Notes: generated by a model not told the origin, from the sequence alone. A DNA stretch of 64,000 bases from Pseudomonas tremae (GCF_001401155.1 NZ_LJRO01000200.1:1-64000), one strand, 5' to 3'. Shown: positions 44,718-54,391, numbered from the stretch's first letter. Made by a program: numbers and translations.

Positions 44718-44942
44718 ATGGCACTTCCAAAGCACTACCGCATTGATTATCTGTTAAACGGTTCGTTCAAGAGCTTTTACATACGTACCGAGAACATGGA
44801 TAACGCAGAGGCGTGGCACCACGCGAGTGTGGACGCAGGTCTGGCACGCATCCCCAAATACCGCCTGGAAAAAGTCCAGCGCGTGTCCAAACCCTATGCC
44901 GAGCACTTCGGTGTCACTGACGTGGAGTGGGCTCAGGCCTGA
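44718..44942 (+). CDS. Small DUF6555-like protein
   Basis: A 74-residue cytoplasmic protein. MDNAEAWHHASVDAGLARIP and EKVQRVSKPYAEHFGV match a small Pseudomonas family I recall as DUF6555; function unknown. A ribosome binding site AAAAGGA lies before ATG 44718. It stands alone between the divergent HAD-UbiA operon and a convergent MFS gene. Confidence 0.78.
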   Translation: MALPKHYRIDYLLNGSFKSFYIRTENMDNAEAWHHASVDAGLARIPKYRLEKVQRVSKPYAEHFGVTDVEWAQA

Positions 44943-44975
44943 GCCACTCCACGTATTGATGTCACCCGCCTGACG

Positions 44976-46394
44976 TCAGCGGCTGCTTATCTGCTCCAGC
45001 GCCAGGTTGCGTGTGCGCGGTCCGAAGCGACCGATGGTGATGATCACGATCAACATGCTGATGACAATGAATCCCAGCACGCCCGGCGTGCCGAAGTGAT
45101 CGAGGAATATGCCGATCAGCAGGCTGCTGAACACGGTAGACAGGCGACTGAACGAGTAGCAGAAGCCTACCGCCCGGGCGCGTATATTGGTCGGGAACAG
45201 TTCGCCTTGGTATGAGTGGTAACTGAAACTCAGCCATGCGTTGCAGAACGTGATCATAATTCCGCAGAAGACCAGTCCTGCGGCGCTGCTCTGAAACGCA
45301 AACAGGCTGCCGAAAATCATCGCTCCGAGCGCTGATCCCACGATCTGCCATTTGTTTTCAAACCGGTTGGCAAACTTCACGAACAACAGCGGACCCAGCG
45401 GGTAGGCCAGCGTGATCACAAACGCATAGCCCAGGCTGTGGGTGACACTGAGGCCCTGACCGGAAAGCAGCGCGGGCAGCCAGTTACCGAAGCCGAAGAA
45501 GCCGATTGCCTGGAAGACGTGGAACACGATCAGCATGACGGCGCGCCGACGGTAAGGCGGTTGCCAGATATCTGAGAAGCGGCCTTTGCCTTCGAGTGCC
45601 ACGTTCTGCGGTTCCGGTTGATCCAGCGGCTTGCCGTGGTCTTTGACGCAACGCGCTTCGATACCGTCCATGATTCGTTCGGCTTCGTCGTAACGTCCTT
45701 GCTGCGCCAGCCAGCGAGGTGATTCGGGCAATGCCGAGCGCAACCACCAGACAAAAAGGGCAAACACTGCGCTGCCGATCACCACCCAACGCCAGCCGGA
45801 ATAACCAAACGGCGACAGAGGCACCAGCCACCATGACATGAGCGCAACGGTGGGGACTGACAGGAACTGAATGAAAAAGGTGAAGGCGAACGCAGAGCTG
45901 CGAATACGCTTGGGCACCAGTTCCGCGAGATAAGTGTCGATGGTCACCAGTTCGACGCCCAGGCCGATGCCGACCACAAAACGCATGGCTATAACGCCCA
46001 GGGCAGAGGTTTGCAGGCCCATGATCACGGTGGCAACCGTGTACCAGATCAATGCGAAGGTGAAGATTGTCCTGCGCCCTAATCGGTCGGCAACAGGGCT
46101 GAGCAGGCTAGCGCCCAGAAACAGCCCCAGAAAGGTGGCAGAGGCAAAAGCGGCCTGATCGGAAAACCCGAACAGGCCTTGACTGCCCGTGGCGAAAATC
46201 CCGTCGCGAACCAGCCCCGGACTGATATAGGCGGTCTGGAACAGGTCGTAAAGCTCAAAGAATCCGGCGATGGAAAGCAGGGCAACCAGTCGCCATATCG
46301 TCGCAACCGCCGGCAGGCGGTCGATGCGCGCCGAAATCGAGGCAGCTCTTGTTGGGTCACTGACCGAGACGCCTGTCTGGAGTGATGAATTCAT
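44976..46394 (-). CDS. MFS transporter (sugar/metabolite porter type)
   Basis: A 472-residue major facilitator with twelve membrane segments. The loop 2-3 motif DRLGRRTIF, a second GxGLGVELVTIDTYLAELVP segment in helix 4-5 and LPESPRWLAQQGR after helix 6 are typical of metabolite:proton symporters. The substrate is unknown. It is divergent from the Nramp gene across 214 bp. Confidence 0.88.
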   Translation of the reverse strand: MNSSLQTGVSVSDPTRAASISARIDRLPAVATIWRLVALLSIAGFFELYDLFQTAYISPGLVRDGIFATGSQGLFGFSDQAAFASATFLGLFLGASLLSPVADRLGRRTIFTFALIWYTVATVIMGLQTSALGVIAMRFVVGIGLGVELVTIDTYLAELVPKRIRSSAFAFTFFIQFLSVPTVALMSWWLVPLSPFGYSGWRWVVIGSAVFALFVWWLRSALPESPRWLAQQGRYDEAERIMDGIEARCVKDHGKPLDQPEPQNVALEGKGRFSDIWQPPYRRRAVMLIVFHVFQAIGFFGFGNWLPALLSGQGLSVTHSLGYAFVITLAYPLGPLLFVKFANRFENKWQIVGSALGAMIFGSLFAFQSSAAGLVFCGIMITFCNAWLSFSYHSYQGELFPTNIRARAVGFCYSFSRLSTVFSSLLIGIFLDHFGTPGVLGFIVISMLIVIITIGRFGPRTRNLALEQISSR

Positions 46395-46608
46395 CGGTGA
46401 GCATCCTGAGTTCTTGTTGGAATCTGGATGGTACTACTGATGATTTGCATTATTTTGTTTCTGAATGCTTCAACGTGTGTTTTCTGAATGAATGATTGTT
46501 TAATCGTTAGCACTCTTGGTTTTCTGATTTCCTGTTTTTACTGCTTAGGTTGAGCCGATTGGCCGCCCGTCAGCACCGCCAGCGAAGTGCAGTGCGACGC
46601 TGCGAAGG

Positions 46609-47991
46609 ATGTATCAACATGTGTCGCAAAACCTTAGGATGGAGGCCTCGCTTTCTACCTGCCGGGTTCCCGTGACGTACAAATTGCCCACCACCGCTAC
46701 AGCGCCTTTCTGTCCCTCGGCAACGACTGACAGCGTCAGCATTCCGCCCAACGCATCCTTGCTGCGCAAGATGATGCTGTTCGTTGGCCCTGGCCTGCTG
46801 GTGTCGATCGGCTATATGGACCCCGGCAACTGGGCGACCGCCATCGAGGCGGGCTCGCGTTTCGGCTACTCGTTGCTGTTTGTCGTGGTACTGGCCAGCC
46901 TGTCGGGTATGGTGCTGCAAAACCTGTGTTCCCGCCTTGGCATTGCGACCGGACGAGATCTTGCGCAGCTGTCTGCCGCTCGCTACAGCCGTAACGTCGC
47001 CACAGGCCAGTGGTTGCTGGCAGAGTTGTCGATTATCGCCACCGACCTGGCCGAAGTCCTGGGCGCTGCGCTGGCGTTTCATCTGCTGCTGGGTGTCTCT
47101 ATCACCACCGGTGTAGCGCTGACCGCTTTCGATACGCTGATCGTGCTGGCCTTGCAGGGCGCCAACTTTCGGCGTCTCGAGGCCATTGTCCTCGGGCTTA
47201 TCGCTACCATCGCCACTTGCTTTACCGTCGAGCTGATTCTGATCAAGCCATTCTGGCCGGATGTCTTCGCCGGTCTGCGGCCGAGCTGGGATGTGCTGAG
47301 CAGCCAGGAGCCTTTGTACATTGCCATCGGAATCCTGGGTGCCACAGTCATGCCGCACAACCTTTATCTGCATTCCTCGGTGGTCCAGACCCGGGTCAAT
47401 GGTTCGGACCTGGTCAGCAAGGCTAGCGCCATTCGTTACGCGCGACTGGACACTGTCGGTTCACTGAGTCTTGCGCTGCTGATCAACGCCGCGATTCTGA
47501 TCCTCGCTGCAGCAGCCTTCCACACCACCGGCCATACGGAGGTGGTCGAGATTCAGGATGCTTATCACCTGCTCGATCCGCTGGTAGGAGGCGCTGTCGC
47601 CAGCGTACTGTTCGGCGTGGCATTGCTGGCAGCGGGGCAGAGCTCGACGTTTACCGGCACCATCGCCGGGCAGGTGGTGCTTGAAGGTTTTCTGCAGGCG
47701 AAGATCCCTTGCTGGCAGCGGCGCCTCATCACTCGTGCGCTGGCACTGATCCCGGCGTTGATCGGGGTGATCTGGCTGGGAGACGGCTCGGTCGGCAAAA
47801 TGCTGGTGCTCAGTCAGGTGGTATTGAGTCTGCAACTGCCATTCGCCTTGTGGCCGCTGATCCGTTTTACCAGCGATCCGCAGCTGATGGGGCCGTTCGT
47901 CAACAGCCGCCTGGTAAAAACCGCTGCCTGGGGCCTGTTCGGGTTGATCTCTGCGGCCAACCTGACGTTGCTGTGGTTCTGGATCATCTGA
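46609..47991 (+). CDS. mntH: Nramp family Mn2+/Fe2+ transporter
   Basis: A proton-coupled divalent metal importer with eleven predicted membrane segments. Both metal-site motifs are present: DPGN (Asp71 in YMDPGNWATAI) in helix 1 and MPHNLYLHSS in helix 6. The start is uncertain: ATG 46609 (460 aa) and ATG 46639 (450 aa) are possible and neither has a well-spaced ribosome binding site. The N-terminal tail of about 50 residues is poorly conserved in such proteins. The region upstream is AT-rich; TGATGATTTGCATTATT (near 46437) could be a Fur/Mur-type site, a weak call. Confidence 0.9.
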   Translation: MYQHVSQNLRMEASLSTCRVPVTYKLPTTATAPFCPSATTDSVSIPPNASLLRKMMLFVGPGLLVSIGYMDPGNWATAIEAGSRFGYSLLFVVVLASLSGMVLQNLCSRLGIATGRDLAQLSAARYSRNVATGQWLLAELSIIATDLAEVLGAALAFHLLLGVSITTGVALTAFDTLIVLALQGANFRRLEAIVLGLIATIATCFTVELILIKPFWPDVFAGLRPSWDVLSSQEPLYIAIGILGATVMPHNLYLHSSVVQTRVNGSDLVSKASAIRYARLDTVGSLSLALLINAAILILAAAAFHTTGHTEVVEIQDAYHLLDPLVGGAVASVLFGVALLAAGQSSTFTGTIAGQVVLEGFLQAKIPCWQRRLITRALALIPALIGVIWLGDGSVGKMLVLSQVVLSLQLPFALWPLIRFTSDPQLMGPFVNSRLVKTAAWGLFGLISAANLTLLWFWII

Positions 47992-48052
47992 ACTCGGGCA
48001 GAGCAAGCGACTCTCAACTTGAGACCACCGTCAGCCGTGAGGAAACCCGGAC

Positions 48053-49504
48053 ATGAACACACCCCGCGACACTGCAAGCGTGTTCGAGACTGATCTACCG
48101 GCCCGTCTGGATCGCCTGCCGTGGGGGCGATTTCACACCTTGCTGGTGGTGGCTCTGGGCATTACCTGGCTGCTCGACGGCCTGGAAGTGACCCTTGCCG
48201 GTTCGGTGGCAGGGGCCTTGAAGGCCAGCCCGGCGCTCAACCTCACCAACAGCGACATAGGCCTGGCGGGGGCAGCGTATATCGCCGGCGCGGTGCTGGG
48301 CGCGCTGTTCTTCGGCTGGCTGGCCGACCGCCTCGGGCGTCGCAAGTTGTTCTTCATCACCCTGCTGCTGTACGTCGGCGCTACTGCGGCGACGGCTTTC
48401 TCGTTCAGTTTCTGGAGCTTCATGCTGTTTCGGTTTCTGACCGGTATGGGCATCGGCGGCGAATACACGGCTATAAATTCGACCATCCAGGAGTTCACCC
48501 CGGCGCGCTACAGAGGCTGGGTTGACCTGACCATCAACGGCACGTTCTGGCTCGGCGCAGCATTGGGGGCGATCGGCTCGATTGTGTTACTTGACCCTCA
48601 ATGGCTGGGCGCGGAGCTGGGCTGGCGCCTGTGTTTTGGAATTGGCGCAGTGCTGGGGCTGCTGGTGCTGTTGATGCGCCTGTGGCTTCCGGAGAGCCCG
48701 CGCTGGTTGCTGATTCACGGACAATCGGCCGAAGCGAAGAGAATCGTCGAGCAGATCGAAGCGGATCTACAACGTCAGGGCCACACATTGCCAGCGGTCG
48801 AGGGCAAGCCCCTGCGCCTGCATGTTCGAGACCATACGCCGCTCGGCGAAGTCGCCCGAACGCTGCTGGTGACGTTTCGACAGCGCTCGCTGGTCGGCCT
48901 CACATTGCTGACTGCACAGGCATTTTTCTACAACGCGATTTTTTTCACCTATGCACTGGTGCTGACAGATTTCTACGGCGTGCCCGCAGAGCGAGTGGGC
49001 TGGTATGTGCTGCCTCTTGCGCTGGGTAATTTCTGCGGGCCGCTGTTGCTGGGCAGGTTGTTTGACGTGATCGGGCGTCGAGTGATGATCAGCCTGACCT
49101 ACGGCGTGTCCGGCATCTTGTTGGCAATAAGCGGTTACCTGTTCCAGCAAGGGCTTATGGACGTCACTCAGCAAGCCATCGCCTGGATGGTGATTTTCTT
49201 CTTTGCTTCGGCGGCTGCCAGCTCGGCTTACCTGACTGTGGCCGAAACCTTCCCGCTGGAAATTCGCGCCCTGGCAATCGCGGTTTTTTATGCATTCGGC
49301 ACCGGATTGGGCGGAATGATCGGGCCGACGCTGTTTGGTGAACTGATCGACACCGGCGAACGCAGCAATGTGCTGATTGGTTATCTTGTCGGGGCAGGGT
49401 TGATGTTGCTGGCGGCCGTTGTGCAGTCGATCTGGGGCGCGGCCGCTGAACGCAAGTCTCTGGAGGAAGTAGCGAGGCCGTTGTCGCAGGCCGGAGATCG
49501 GTAG
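48053..49504 (+). CDS. MFS transporter (sugar porter type)
   Basis: A 483-residue major facilitator with twelve membrane segments, loop motif DRLGRRKLFF, GMGIGGEYTAINSTIQEFTP in helix 4-5 and LPESPRWLLIHGQ after helix 6. It resembles metabolite/sugar porters of the NiaP or SP groups. The substrate is unknown. It lies 61 bp downstream of mntH in the same direction and may share its transcript. Confidence 0.87.
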   Translation: MNTPRDTASVFETDLPARLDRLPWGRFHTLLVVALGITWLLDGLEVTLAGSVAGALKASPALNLTNSDIGLAGAAYIAGAVLGALFFGWLADRLGRRKLFFITLLLYVGATAATAFSFSFWSFMLFRFLTGMGIGGEYTAINSTIQEFTPARYRGWVDLTINGTFWLGAALGAIGSIVLLDPQWLGAELGWRLCFGIGAVLGLLVLLMRLWLPESPRWLLIHGQSAEAKRIVEQIEADLQRQGHTLPAVEGKPLRLHVRDHTPLGEVARTLLVTFRQRSLVGLTLLTAQAFFYNAIFFTYALVLTDFYGVPAERVGWYVLPLALGNFCGPLLLGRLFDVIGRRVMISLTYGVSGILLAISGYLFQQGLMDVTQQAIAWMVIFFFASAAASSAYLTVAETFPLEIRALAIAVFYAFGTGLGGMIGPTLFGELIDTGERSNVLIGYLVGAGLMLLAAVVQSIWGAAAERKSLEEVARPLSQAGDR

Positions 49505-49508
49505 ATCG

Positions 49509-49706
49509 TCAGATGAACACGCCGCGAAGGCCGTCTACCGATGCTTGTAAACCGATGATGCGCTCGTTGACTTCTCGTGCTTCATGCGGACGAGACGTAC
49601 GTTCAAGGTACAACAGATGCCCGGCCATGTTGACCGAGACGCGCTCAAGGTCGTCTGCGGTACGCTGTACGTAGGCCTGGATGTCTTTCAACTGCTCAAT
49701 CTGCAC
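49509..49706 (-). CDS. Small hypothetical protein
   Basis: A 65-residue protein I do not recognise. It starts with GTG, preceded by GGGGAAC. It looks helical throughout (LKDIQAYVQRTADDLERVS, then HEAREVNERIIGLQASVDGL), with heptad-like hydrophobics, so a small coiled coil is possible. It converges on the MFS gene, 4 bp from its stop. Confidence 0.55.
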   Translation of the reverse strand: MQIEQLKDIQAYVQRTADDLERVSVNMAGHLLYLERTSRPHEAREVNERIIGLQASVDGLRGVFI

Positions 49707-49851
49707 GGATGTTCCCCATTAGGTCGCATCCGAGCGCACTAGCCTGATAAATGAGCGACTCCAATGAGCCTGCCAGCACGATTTGTCGGCAACCTGAACA
49801 GGTTTCTTTAATGCCTGGCTTAAATAAATTCATCAGGTAGCAGCGGCCCCG

Positions 49852-50055
49852 CTAATCCTCATCCTGCTCGTCCTGTTCCGTATAGGAATTCAGCAGCTCG
49901 GCCAGCGCCAGCGTGCGGTCCAGCCCGCTGCGACTGGACATGATATCGGCTACTGCCTGCGTGGCGGCGATTCTTGCAGCTTCGCGCTCGGCATCGGTGT
50001 TATTGGGCGTGGCAGCTTGCGCAGCCTCAATAATCGATTGCTCAAAGGTATTCAT
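49852..50055 (-). CDS. Small acidic hypothetical protein
   Basis: A 67-residue protein with no family I know. It is alanine-rich and helical (AEREAARIAATQAVADIM) and ends in a strongly acidic tail (EQDEQDED). A ribosome binding site-like GAAGAGCGAG precedes ATG 50055. It lies 63 bp downstream of a secreted-protein gene on the same strand. Confidence 0.55.
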   Translation of the reverse strand: MNTFEQSIIEAAQAATPNNTDAEREAARIAATQAVADIMSSRSGLDRTLALAELLNSYTEQDEQDED

Positions 50056-50118
50056 GGTGCTCGCTCTTCGGGTTCAGGTTGCTGTAATACCGAGAATACT
50101 GAAGTGTTTCAAGGGCGA

Positions 50119-50607
50119 TCAGTCGCCCTCGTAGGGGAATTCTTCAAGCGTTTGCATCAGCGCAACGCCTTGCGGGCCCTGCATGTTATCCAGCACCCAG
50201 CAACTGTTGGCATTTTTGGCCAGTAACAGGCGTGTCGTCTGGCTGGTAACCGGCTGTTGCGGGGCGTCTTTGTAACCCAGGTTGTAGGTCATCTCGACCA
50301 CCGCCTGTTTGTCGGAGTTGGACACCAGCTTCCAGTCGATTGGTTTCTGCACGTCGCCATCTTGCGCATCTGTCCACGGGTTGGCACTGACCGCACACTG
50401 ATCGCCGTTCTGGCAGGCCCAGTCTTTCTTGAGAAGGCTCAACAGTGGTTTGGACAGGTAATCCGCGCCCCCTTTGCCGTTGACGTAAAAATCCTGATGC
50501 TTTTCGTAGATCCAGCGCGCGGTATCGACCGGGCTGGCAGCGGGGCAGGCGGCCTGCACGGTGGAGGACAGCAAGCAGGCAATGGCGATGGCAGCAGTTC
50601 TGGACAT
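50119..50607 (-). CDS. Secreted hypothetical protein
   Basis: A 162-residue protein with a signal peptide (MSRTAAIAIACLLSSTVQAA). The mature part has four cysteines in pairs (ACPAAS, WACQNGDQC, SCWVLDN) that suggest disulfides. The sequence around RWIYEKHQDFYVNGKGGADY and the late SCWVLDNMQGP resembles DUF3828-type periplasmic proteins, a tentative call. ATG 50607 is chosen for the signal peptide over an in-frame 50688. Confidence 0.7.
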   Translation of the reverse strand: MSRTAAIAIACLLSSTVQAACPAASPVDTARWIYEKHQDFYVNGKGGADYLSKPLLSLLKKDWACQNGDQCAVSANPWTDAQDGDVQKPIDWKLVSNSDKQAVVEMTYNLGYKDAPQQPVTSQTTRLLLAKNANSCWVLDNMQGPQGVALMQTLEEFPYEGD

Positions 50608-50817
50608 GGAGCAGGCTCGCAGAGAAGGTGGCAGTGATGGTACAGGCTCACGCCTCTGCATTTGTAAGCCAAGCGGACAAAAAAGCAATGGTTTTAAGTT
50701 TTGTATCTGGCGCGCCGGATGACTGAAACCGGGTCAAGGGTAATTTCCTTCAATACGCTGTGCGTTGCCGCCATTACCTTGATTCGGTCATTTCTGATCG
50801 TGTTCGAGGAGTTCTCT

Positions 50818-51402
50818 ATGAGTTTGCTGGTTTCTATGGCTGCGTTTGCTTTGGCGTCGTCCATCACGCCGGGGCCGGTCAACATTGTGGCGCTAAGCGC
50901 CGGCGCAAGTTTTGGTTTCTGGCCGGGCATGCGCCATGTGTTGGGCGCAACGCTGGGCTTCACGCTGTTGTTGCTGCTTATCGGTTTCGGCCTGCACGAA
51001 ACTTTGCAGCAGTGGCCTTTTCTGACCCGGATCATTCAAGGGGCTGGAGTGGCCTTTCTGTTGTACATGGCCTTTCGGCTGGTAACCGATAACGGGCTAC
51101 TGAGTTTAGGCCAGCAGGGCACTGGCCCATCGATGATACAAGGCGCGGTCATGCAGTGGCTAAACCCCAAAGCCTGGCTAGCGTCGATAGCAGGTATGGG
51201 CGTTTTTGTCGCCAATGGCGAGGCTGTATTGGTCTGGCAATTTGCAGCCATCTATTGCGTGGTCTGCTATGTGTCACTCGGCTGCTGGGCCTTTGCCGGG
51301 AGCTTCCTGAGCCATTACTTGCGCAACGCGGCGAGCGTGCGCGCGTTCAACCGGTTCATGGGACTGTTGCTGATTGGCTGCGCGTTTTACCTGGTTATCT
51401 GA
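50818..51402 (+). CDS. LysE family amino acid exporter
   Basis: A 194-residue inner-membrane protein with about six hydrophobic segments, of the LysE/RhtB type. SSITPGPVNIVALSAGAS near the N-terminus and QWLNPKAWLASIAG in the middle are family motifs. It would export an amino acid or related metabolite. GAGGAG just before ATG 50818 fixes the start against an in-frame 50701. It converges on an AraC regulator gene, which may control it. Confidence 0.92.
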   Translation: MSLLVSMAAFALASSITPGPVNIVALSAGASFGFWPGMRHVLGATLGFTLLLLLIGFGLHETLQQWPFLTRIIQGAGVAFLLYMAFRLVTDNGLLSLGQQGTGPSMIQGAVMQWLNPKAWLASIAGMGVFVANGEAVLVWQFAAIYCVVCYVSLGCWAFAGSFLSHYLRNAASVRAFNRFMGLLLIGCAFYLVI

Positions 51403-51411
51403 TCGTATTCA

Positions 51412-52245
51412 TCACAACCGGTACTGGCTTGGCGTTGCGGCCAGATGCTTTTTGAATTCGCGCTGAAAGTGCGCCTGATCGGAAAAACCGCTTTCGAGTG
51501 CCACATCGGCGATCATCTTGCCTTGTTTAAGTTCGGTGCAGGCGTGCTGAATGCGTCGGTTGAGTAGGTAGGCATGCGGCGTAAGGTGATAGTGCTGTTC
51601 GAACGAGCGAATCAGGTACGACGCCGACAGGGTGGAGACTGCGCAGATGTCGGCAAGTTTGATGGAACGAGTGAAGTTCTCGTTGATGTAGTCGGCGGCC
51701 CGCGTGACTCGAGCGGAGGGTTGAGGTGGGTGCAGTTGCGCAGCGCCCAATGTGCCCAGCATGAGGGTGAAAAACGATACGGCTGAGCAATGCTTTTGCA
51801 ACGTATCGAGACTCGCGTCGACCAGTGTCTCGTAAAGCGCCGTCAATGCGCTGAACAGGACCGGATTGCAGCTATGCGTGTAGGGCAGCGGCTGAAAGCC
51901 GGCTGCTGCATCCAGCCTCGCGTCTTGCTGAATATCGCTCAGCCAATAGCTGTCGACGTAAAGCATCAGGTACGACCACGGCTGGTCATTGATCGGATTG
52001 CAGGCATGTACATCGCCAGGGTTCATCAGCACCACGGTGCCTGCCATGACGCGCCGCGATGTCTTTTCGTGCAGATAGGTACTTTGCCCGGCAATGATCG
52101 CGCCAATGGAAAAAAATTCATGCGAATGCGGGGCATAACAGACCTTTCTGCCGTCCTCTACCGAGCGTGCCTCGATGAAAGGCAGACGCTCATCGCGCCA
52201 GAAGAAAGGATTCACGGTCGAGTGGTTGGGGTGTGTGCTGTTCAT
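51412..52245 (-). CDS. AraC family transcriptional regulator
   Basis: A 277-residue regulator with an N-terminal cupin-like sensing domain (APHSHEFFSIGAIIAG, about residues 38-53) and a C-terminal double helix-turn-helix (RSIKLADICAVSTLSASYLI and IADVALESGFSDQAHFQREF). The pairing with a LysE exporter, tail to tail 9 bp apart, is common and suggests that it senses the exported amino acid. This is inferred from position. Confidence 0.9.
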   Translation of the reverse strand: MNSTHPNHSTVNPFFWRDERLPFIEARSVEDGRKVCYAPHSHEFFSIGAIIAGQSTYLHEKTSRRVMAGTVVLMNPGDVHACNPINDQPWSYLMLYVDSYWLSDIQQDARLDAAAGFQPLPYTHSCNPVLFSALTALYETLVDASLDTLQKHCSAVSFFTLMLGTLGAAQLHPPQPSARVTRAADYINENFTRSIKLADICAVSTLSASYLIRSFEQHYHLTPHAYLLNRRIQHACTELKQGKMIADVALESGFSDQAHFQREFKKHLAATPSQYRL

Positions 52246-52474
52246 GCAGATATCCCTTCAGCAGAGCGACCAGGGTAGCTGAACTGATGAGTCAGAGCGC
52301 CACCAAATGTATCCCCACTTTTAAGCGTGAGGAGCAAGAGGCACCGGGCCTAGGCTTGTGGGGCTGCACCGATCATGTTGCATATGTCTGACTGACTCTT
52401 TTCGACGCGCCGCGTTGACATGTATTTCGTGACCCTATGTGTCACTCAGGCATGCCAGCGCGAGGCACATGAGA

Positions 52475-52783
52475 TTACTTTTTGATCGGCACGATATCCA
52501 TGATCTGGCCATTCACTTTCTGAAACCGCACATACTTGTCATTGACCTTTACCCATTCGCTTTCCTTGGCGGGCTCTTCCAGGCCTTTGCTTTTCCAGTC
52601 TTTGACTTCGAGGTCGCTGCGGCGATATTTCTCGGGTATGCGGGAACCGAGTTCAAGCTCGTGAACGTTGTCCTTGGACTCGGTGATTTTCGGATCAGGC
52701 GTCTCGGCAGCATGAACCGGCAGGGTGACGGCGGAGAAACAGCCGAGCAGGGTCATGCAGGCGATCAGCGATTTAGTATTCAT
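52475..52783 (-). CDS. RcnB family periplasmic protein
   Basis: A 102-residue protein with a signal peptide ending near VHAAE. The mature part, GSRIPEKYRRSDLEVKDWKS then WVKVNDKYVRFQKVNGQI, matches the RcnB fold (Ni/Co homeostasis proteins and relatives). No rcnA efflux gene is near, so its role in metals is not supported by context. Confidence 0.82.
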   Translation of the reverse strand: MNTKSLIACMTLLGCFSAVTLPVHAAETPDPKITESKDNVHELELGSRIPEKYRRSDLEVKDWKSKGLEEPAKESEWVKVNDKYVRFQKVNGQIMDIVPIKK

Positions 52784-52879
52784 GTGAAGACTCCCAGTCT
52801 TAGGTCTCAGTCGGCTTTATGCCATTGGTCATAACTGGGACCTTCACGATTTGGAATCATTCGATCGGTTTTACAGTGC

Positions 52880-53737
52880 TCAGCCTCGCAGTGCTTCCTC
52901 AATGGTTTTTACCAGTGGGGTGGCAGGGCGACCGATCAGTCTGCTCAGCTGGCGGCTGTCGTCAAACAAGGCGCCTTTGGCGGCTGCCGCGTCGGAATCG
53001 GCTAACAGATTTGCGACGAAATCAGGCAGGCCGGCTTGAATCAAAGCGGCTTCGAACCCGGTTTGCGTCAGATTGGCGTAAGGCACTGGTTTGCCCGACT
53101 GTTTCGACAGCTCGGTGGCAAATTCGGCAAGGGTGTAAGACTCGTCGCCCGCCAGCTCGTAAACGCGACCTGACTGATCTTCTTCCGAGGTCAATACAAC
53201 CGCTGCAGCCTCAGCGTAATCAAGGCGCGATGCCGAGCTGATTCGGCCTTCGTCGGCGCAACCCATCATCGCACCATGTGCCAGTGCCCCCGGTATGCCT
53301 GCCGTGTAATTCTCGGTGTACCAGCCATTGCGCAGCAAGGCGAATGACAACCCGCTGGCGCGCAGGTAGTCCTCGGTCTCGCGATGTTCTTTGGCCAGGC
53401 CCAGTGACGAGGCATCAGCGTGCAATACGCTGGTGTAGGTGAGCAATTTGGCCCCGGCGCGCTTGGCTGCATCAATAACCGCCTTATGCTGGGAAAGGCG
53501 CTGGCCTATTTCGCTGGAAGAAATCAACAGCACCTTTTCAGCTCCCGCAAATGCGCTGTCCAGGGTCGCGGGTTGCGAATAGTCGGCGTGACGAACCTGG
53601 ACCCCCAGTGCCGACAGGTCAGCGGCTTTATCGGGGCTGCGTACGGCTGCGATGATCTGTCCGGCAGGAATGCGGACGAGCAGTTGCTCAATGACGAGGC
53701 GGCCTAGCTGGCCAGTGGCACCGGTGACAACGATCAT
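52880..53737 (-). CDS. qorB: NAD(P)H:quinone oxidoreductase QorB-like (atypical SDR)
   Basis: A 285-residue NmrA/SDR-type protein like E. coli QorB (YtfG), which reduces quinones with NADPH. GATGQLGRLV (from residue 5) binds the nucleotide, and the segments NGWYTENYT and SSASRLDYAEAAA are conserved in the group. It is divergent from an HxlR regulator across 87 bp, as in the ytfG/ytfH pair of E. coli. Confidence 0.88.
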   Translation of the reverse strand: MIVVTGATGQLGRLVIEQLLVRIPAGQIIAAVRSPDKAADLSALGVQVRHADYSQPATLDSAFAGAEKVLLISSSEIGQRLSQHKAVIDAAKRAGAKLLTYTSVLHADASSLGLAKEHRETEDYLRASGLSFALLRNGWYTENYTAGIPGALAHGAMMGCADEGRISSASRLDYAEAAAVVLTSEEDQSGRVYELAGDESYTLAEFATELSKQSGKPVPYANLTQTGFEAALIQAGLPDFVANLLADSDAAAAKGALFDDSRQLSRLIGRPATPLVKTIEEALRG

Positions 53738-53787
53738 GGAATGATTCCTCGAATCGGTTGAAAGGAAGCGTCAGCATAGTCATCATG

Positions 53788-53820
53788 CTTACCTTTCGTA
53801 AGTACGCACAAAAAGGTAAG
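53788..53820. promoter_or_regulatory. Inverted repeat between qorB and the HxlR gene
   Basis: CTTACCTTT (53788-53796) and AAAGGTAAG (53812-53820) are exact 9-bp inverted arms 15 bp apart, 33 bp in all. The right arm ends 4 bp before the HxlR ATG. Between them lies CGTAAGTACG. The site fills the divergent promoter region and is the best operator candidate for the HxlR protein. Confidence 0.65.
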
Positions 53821-53824
53821 TGTC

Positions 53825-54253
53825 ATGAGTGAGTCTGCCCCGCAGGTGCCATCTGATACCGTCGAGTCCATGCTGGCCTTTGTTCGCCAGGGACACGTCT
53901 TGGCCACTGAGTGCCCCTCAAGGGTCGTGCTCAATCACATTTGCAGTCGATGGGGCGTGCTGGTGCTGGTGGTGTTGCGTGGCGGCGTGCACCGTTTCAG
54001 CGAAATGCGACGCAAGATCGGCGGGGTCAGCGAAAAAATGCTCGCCCAGACACTTCAGCATCTGGAGCAGGACGGTTTCGTCAGCCGCAAATCGCTGCCT
54101 GTCGTTCCGCCGCATGTCGAGTATCGGTTGACCCCGATGGGCGAAGAGGTTGCTTTGCAGGTCGAGACACTGGTCACCTGGATCGAGACAAGTCTGCCGC
54201 GCATCATGCAGGCGCGCGAAGCGTCAGCCGAGGCCCGTGCATTGCCTGCCTGA
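53825..54253 (+). CDS. HxlR family transcriptional regulator
   Basis: A 142-residue winged-helix regulator of the HxlR group. It has Cys30 in ATECPSR, the helix-turn-helix around GVHRFSEMRRKIGGVSEKML and the wing LPVVPPHVEYRLTPMG. A cysteine near the N-terminus is the redox or quinone sensor in QorR/YodB-type members. It is divergent from qorB, which it probably represses. Confidence 0.9.
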   Translation: MSESAPQVPSDTVESMLAFVRQGHVLATECPSRVVLNHICSRWGVLVLVVLRGGVHRFSEMRRKIGGVSEKMLAQTLQHLEQDGFVSRKSLPVVPPHVEYRLTPMGEEVALQVETLVTWIETSLPRIMQAREASAEARALPA

Positions 54254-54391
54254 GGCATTTCTGACAGATTTTTCATCTGGCGAATGTCAGCGCAACTGCC
54301 TGTCATCAGTCGCTTCTTGCTATGGTGCGCGCCGAAATATTCATTTACACGTTCAGTTGCGCCGTTTGCCCTTCATCGAGAAGCTGTAGAA

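Noticed and set aside
46395..46608. Manganese riboswitch (yybP-ykoY type) before mntH
   Set aside because: I could not find the conserved core of that riboswitch in the leader; only an AT-rich stretch and a weak Fur-like sequence are seen.
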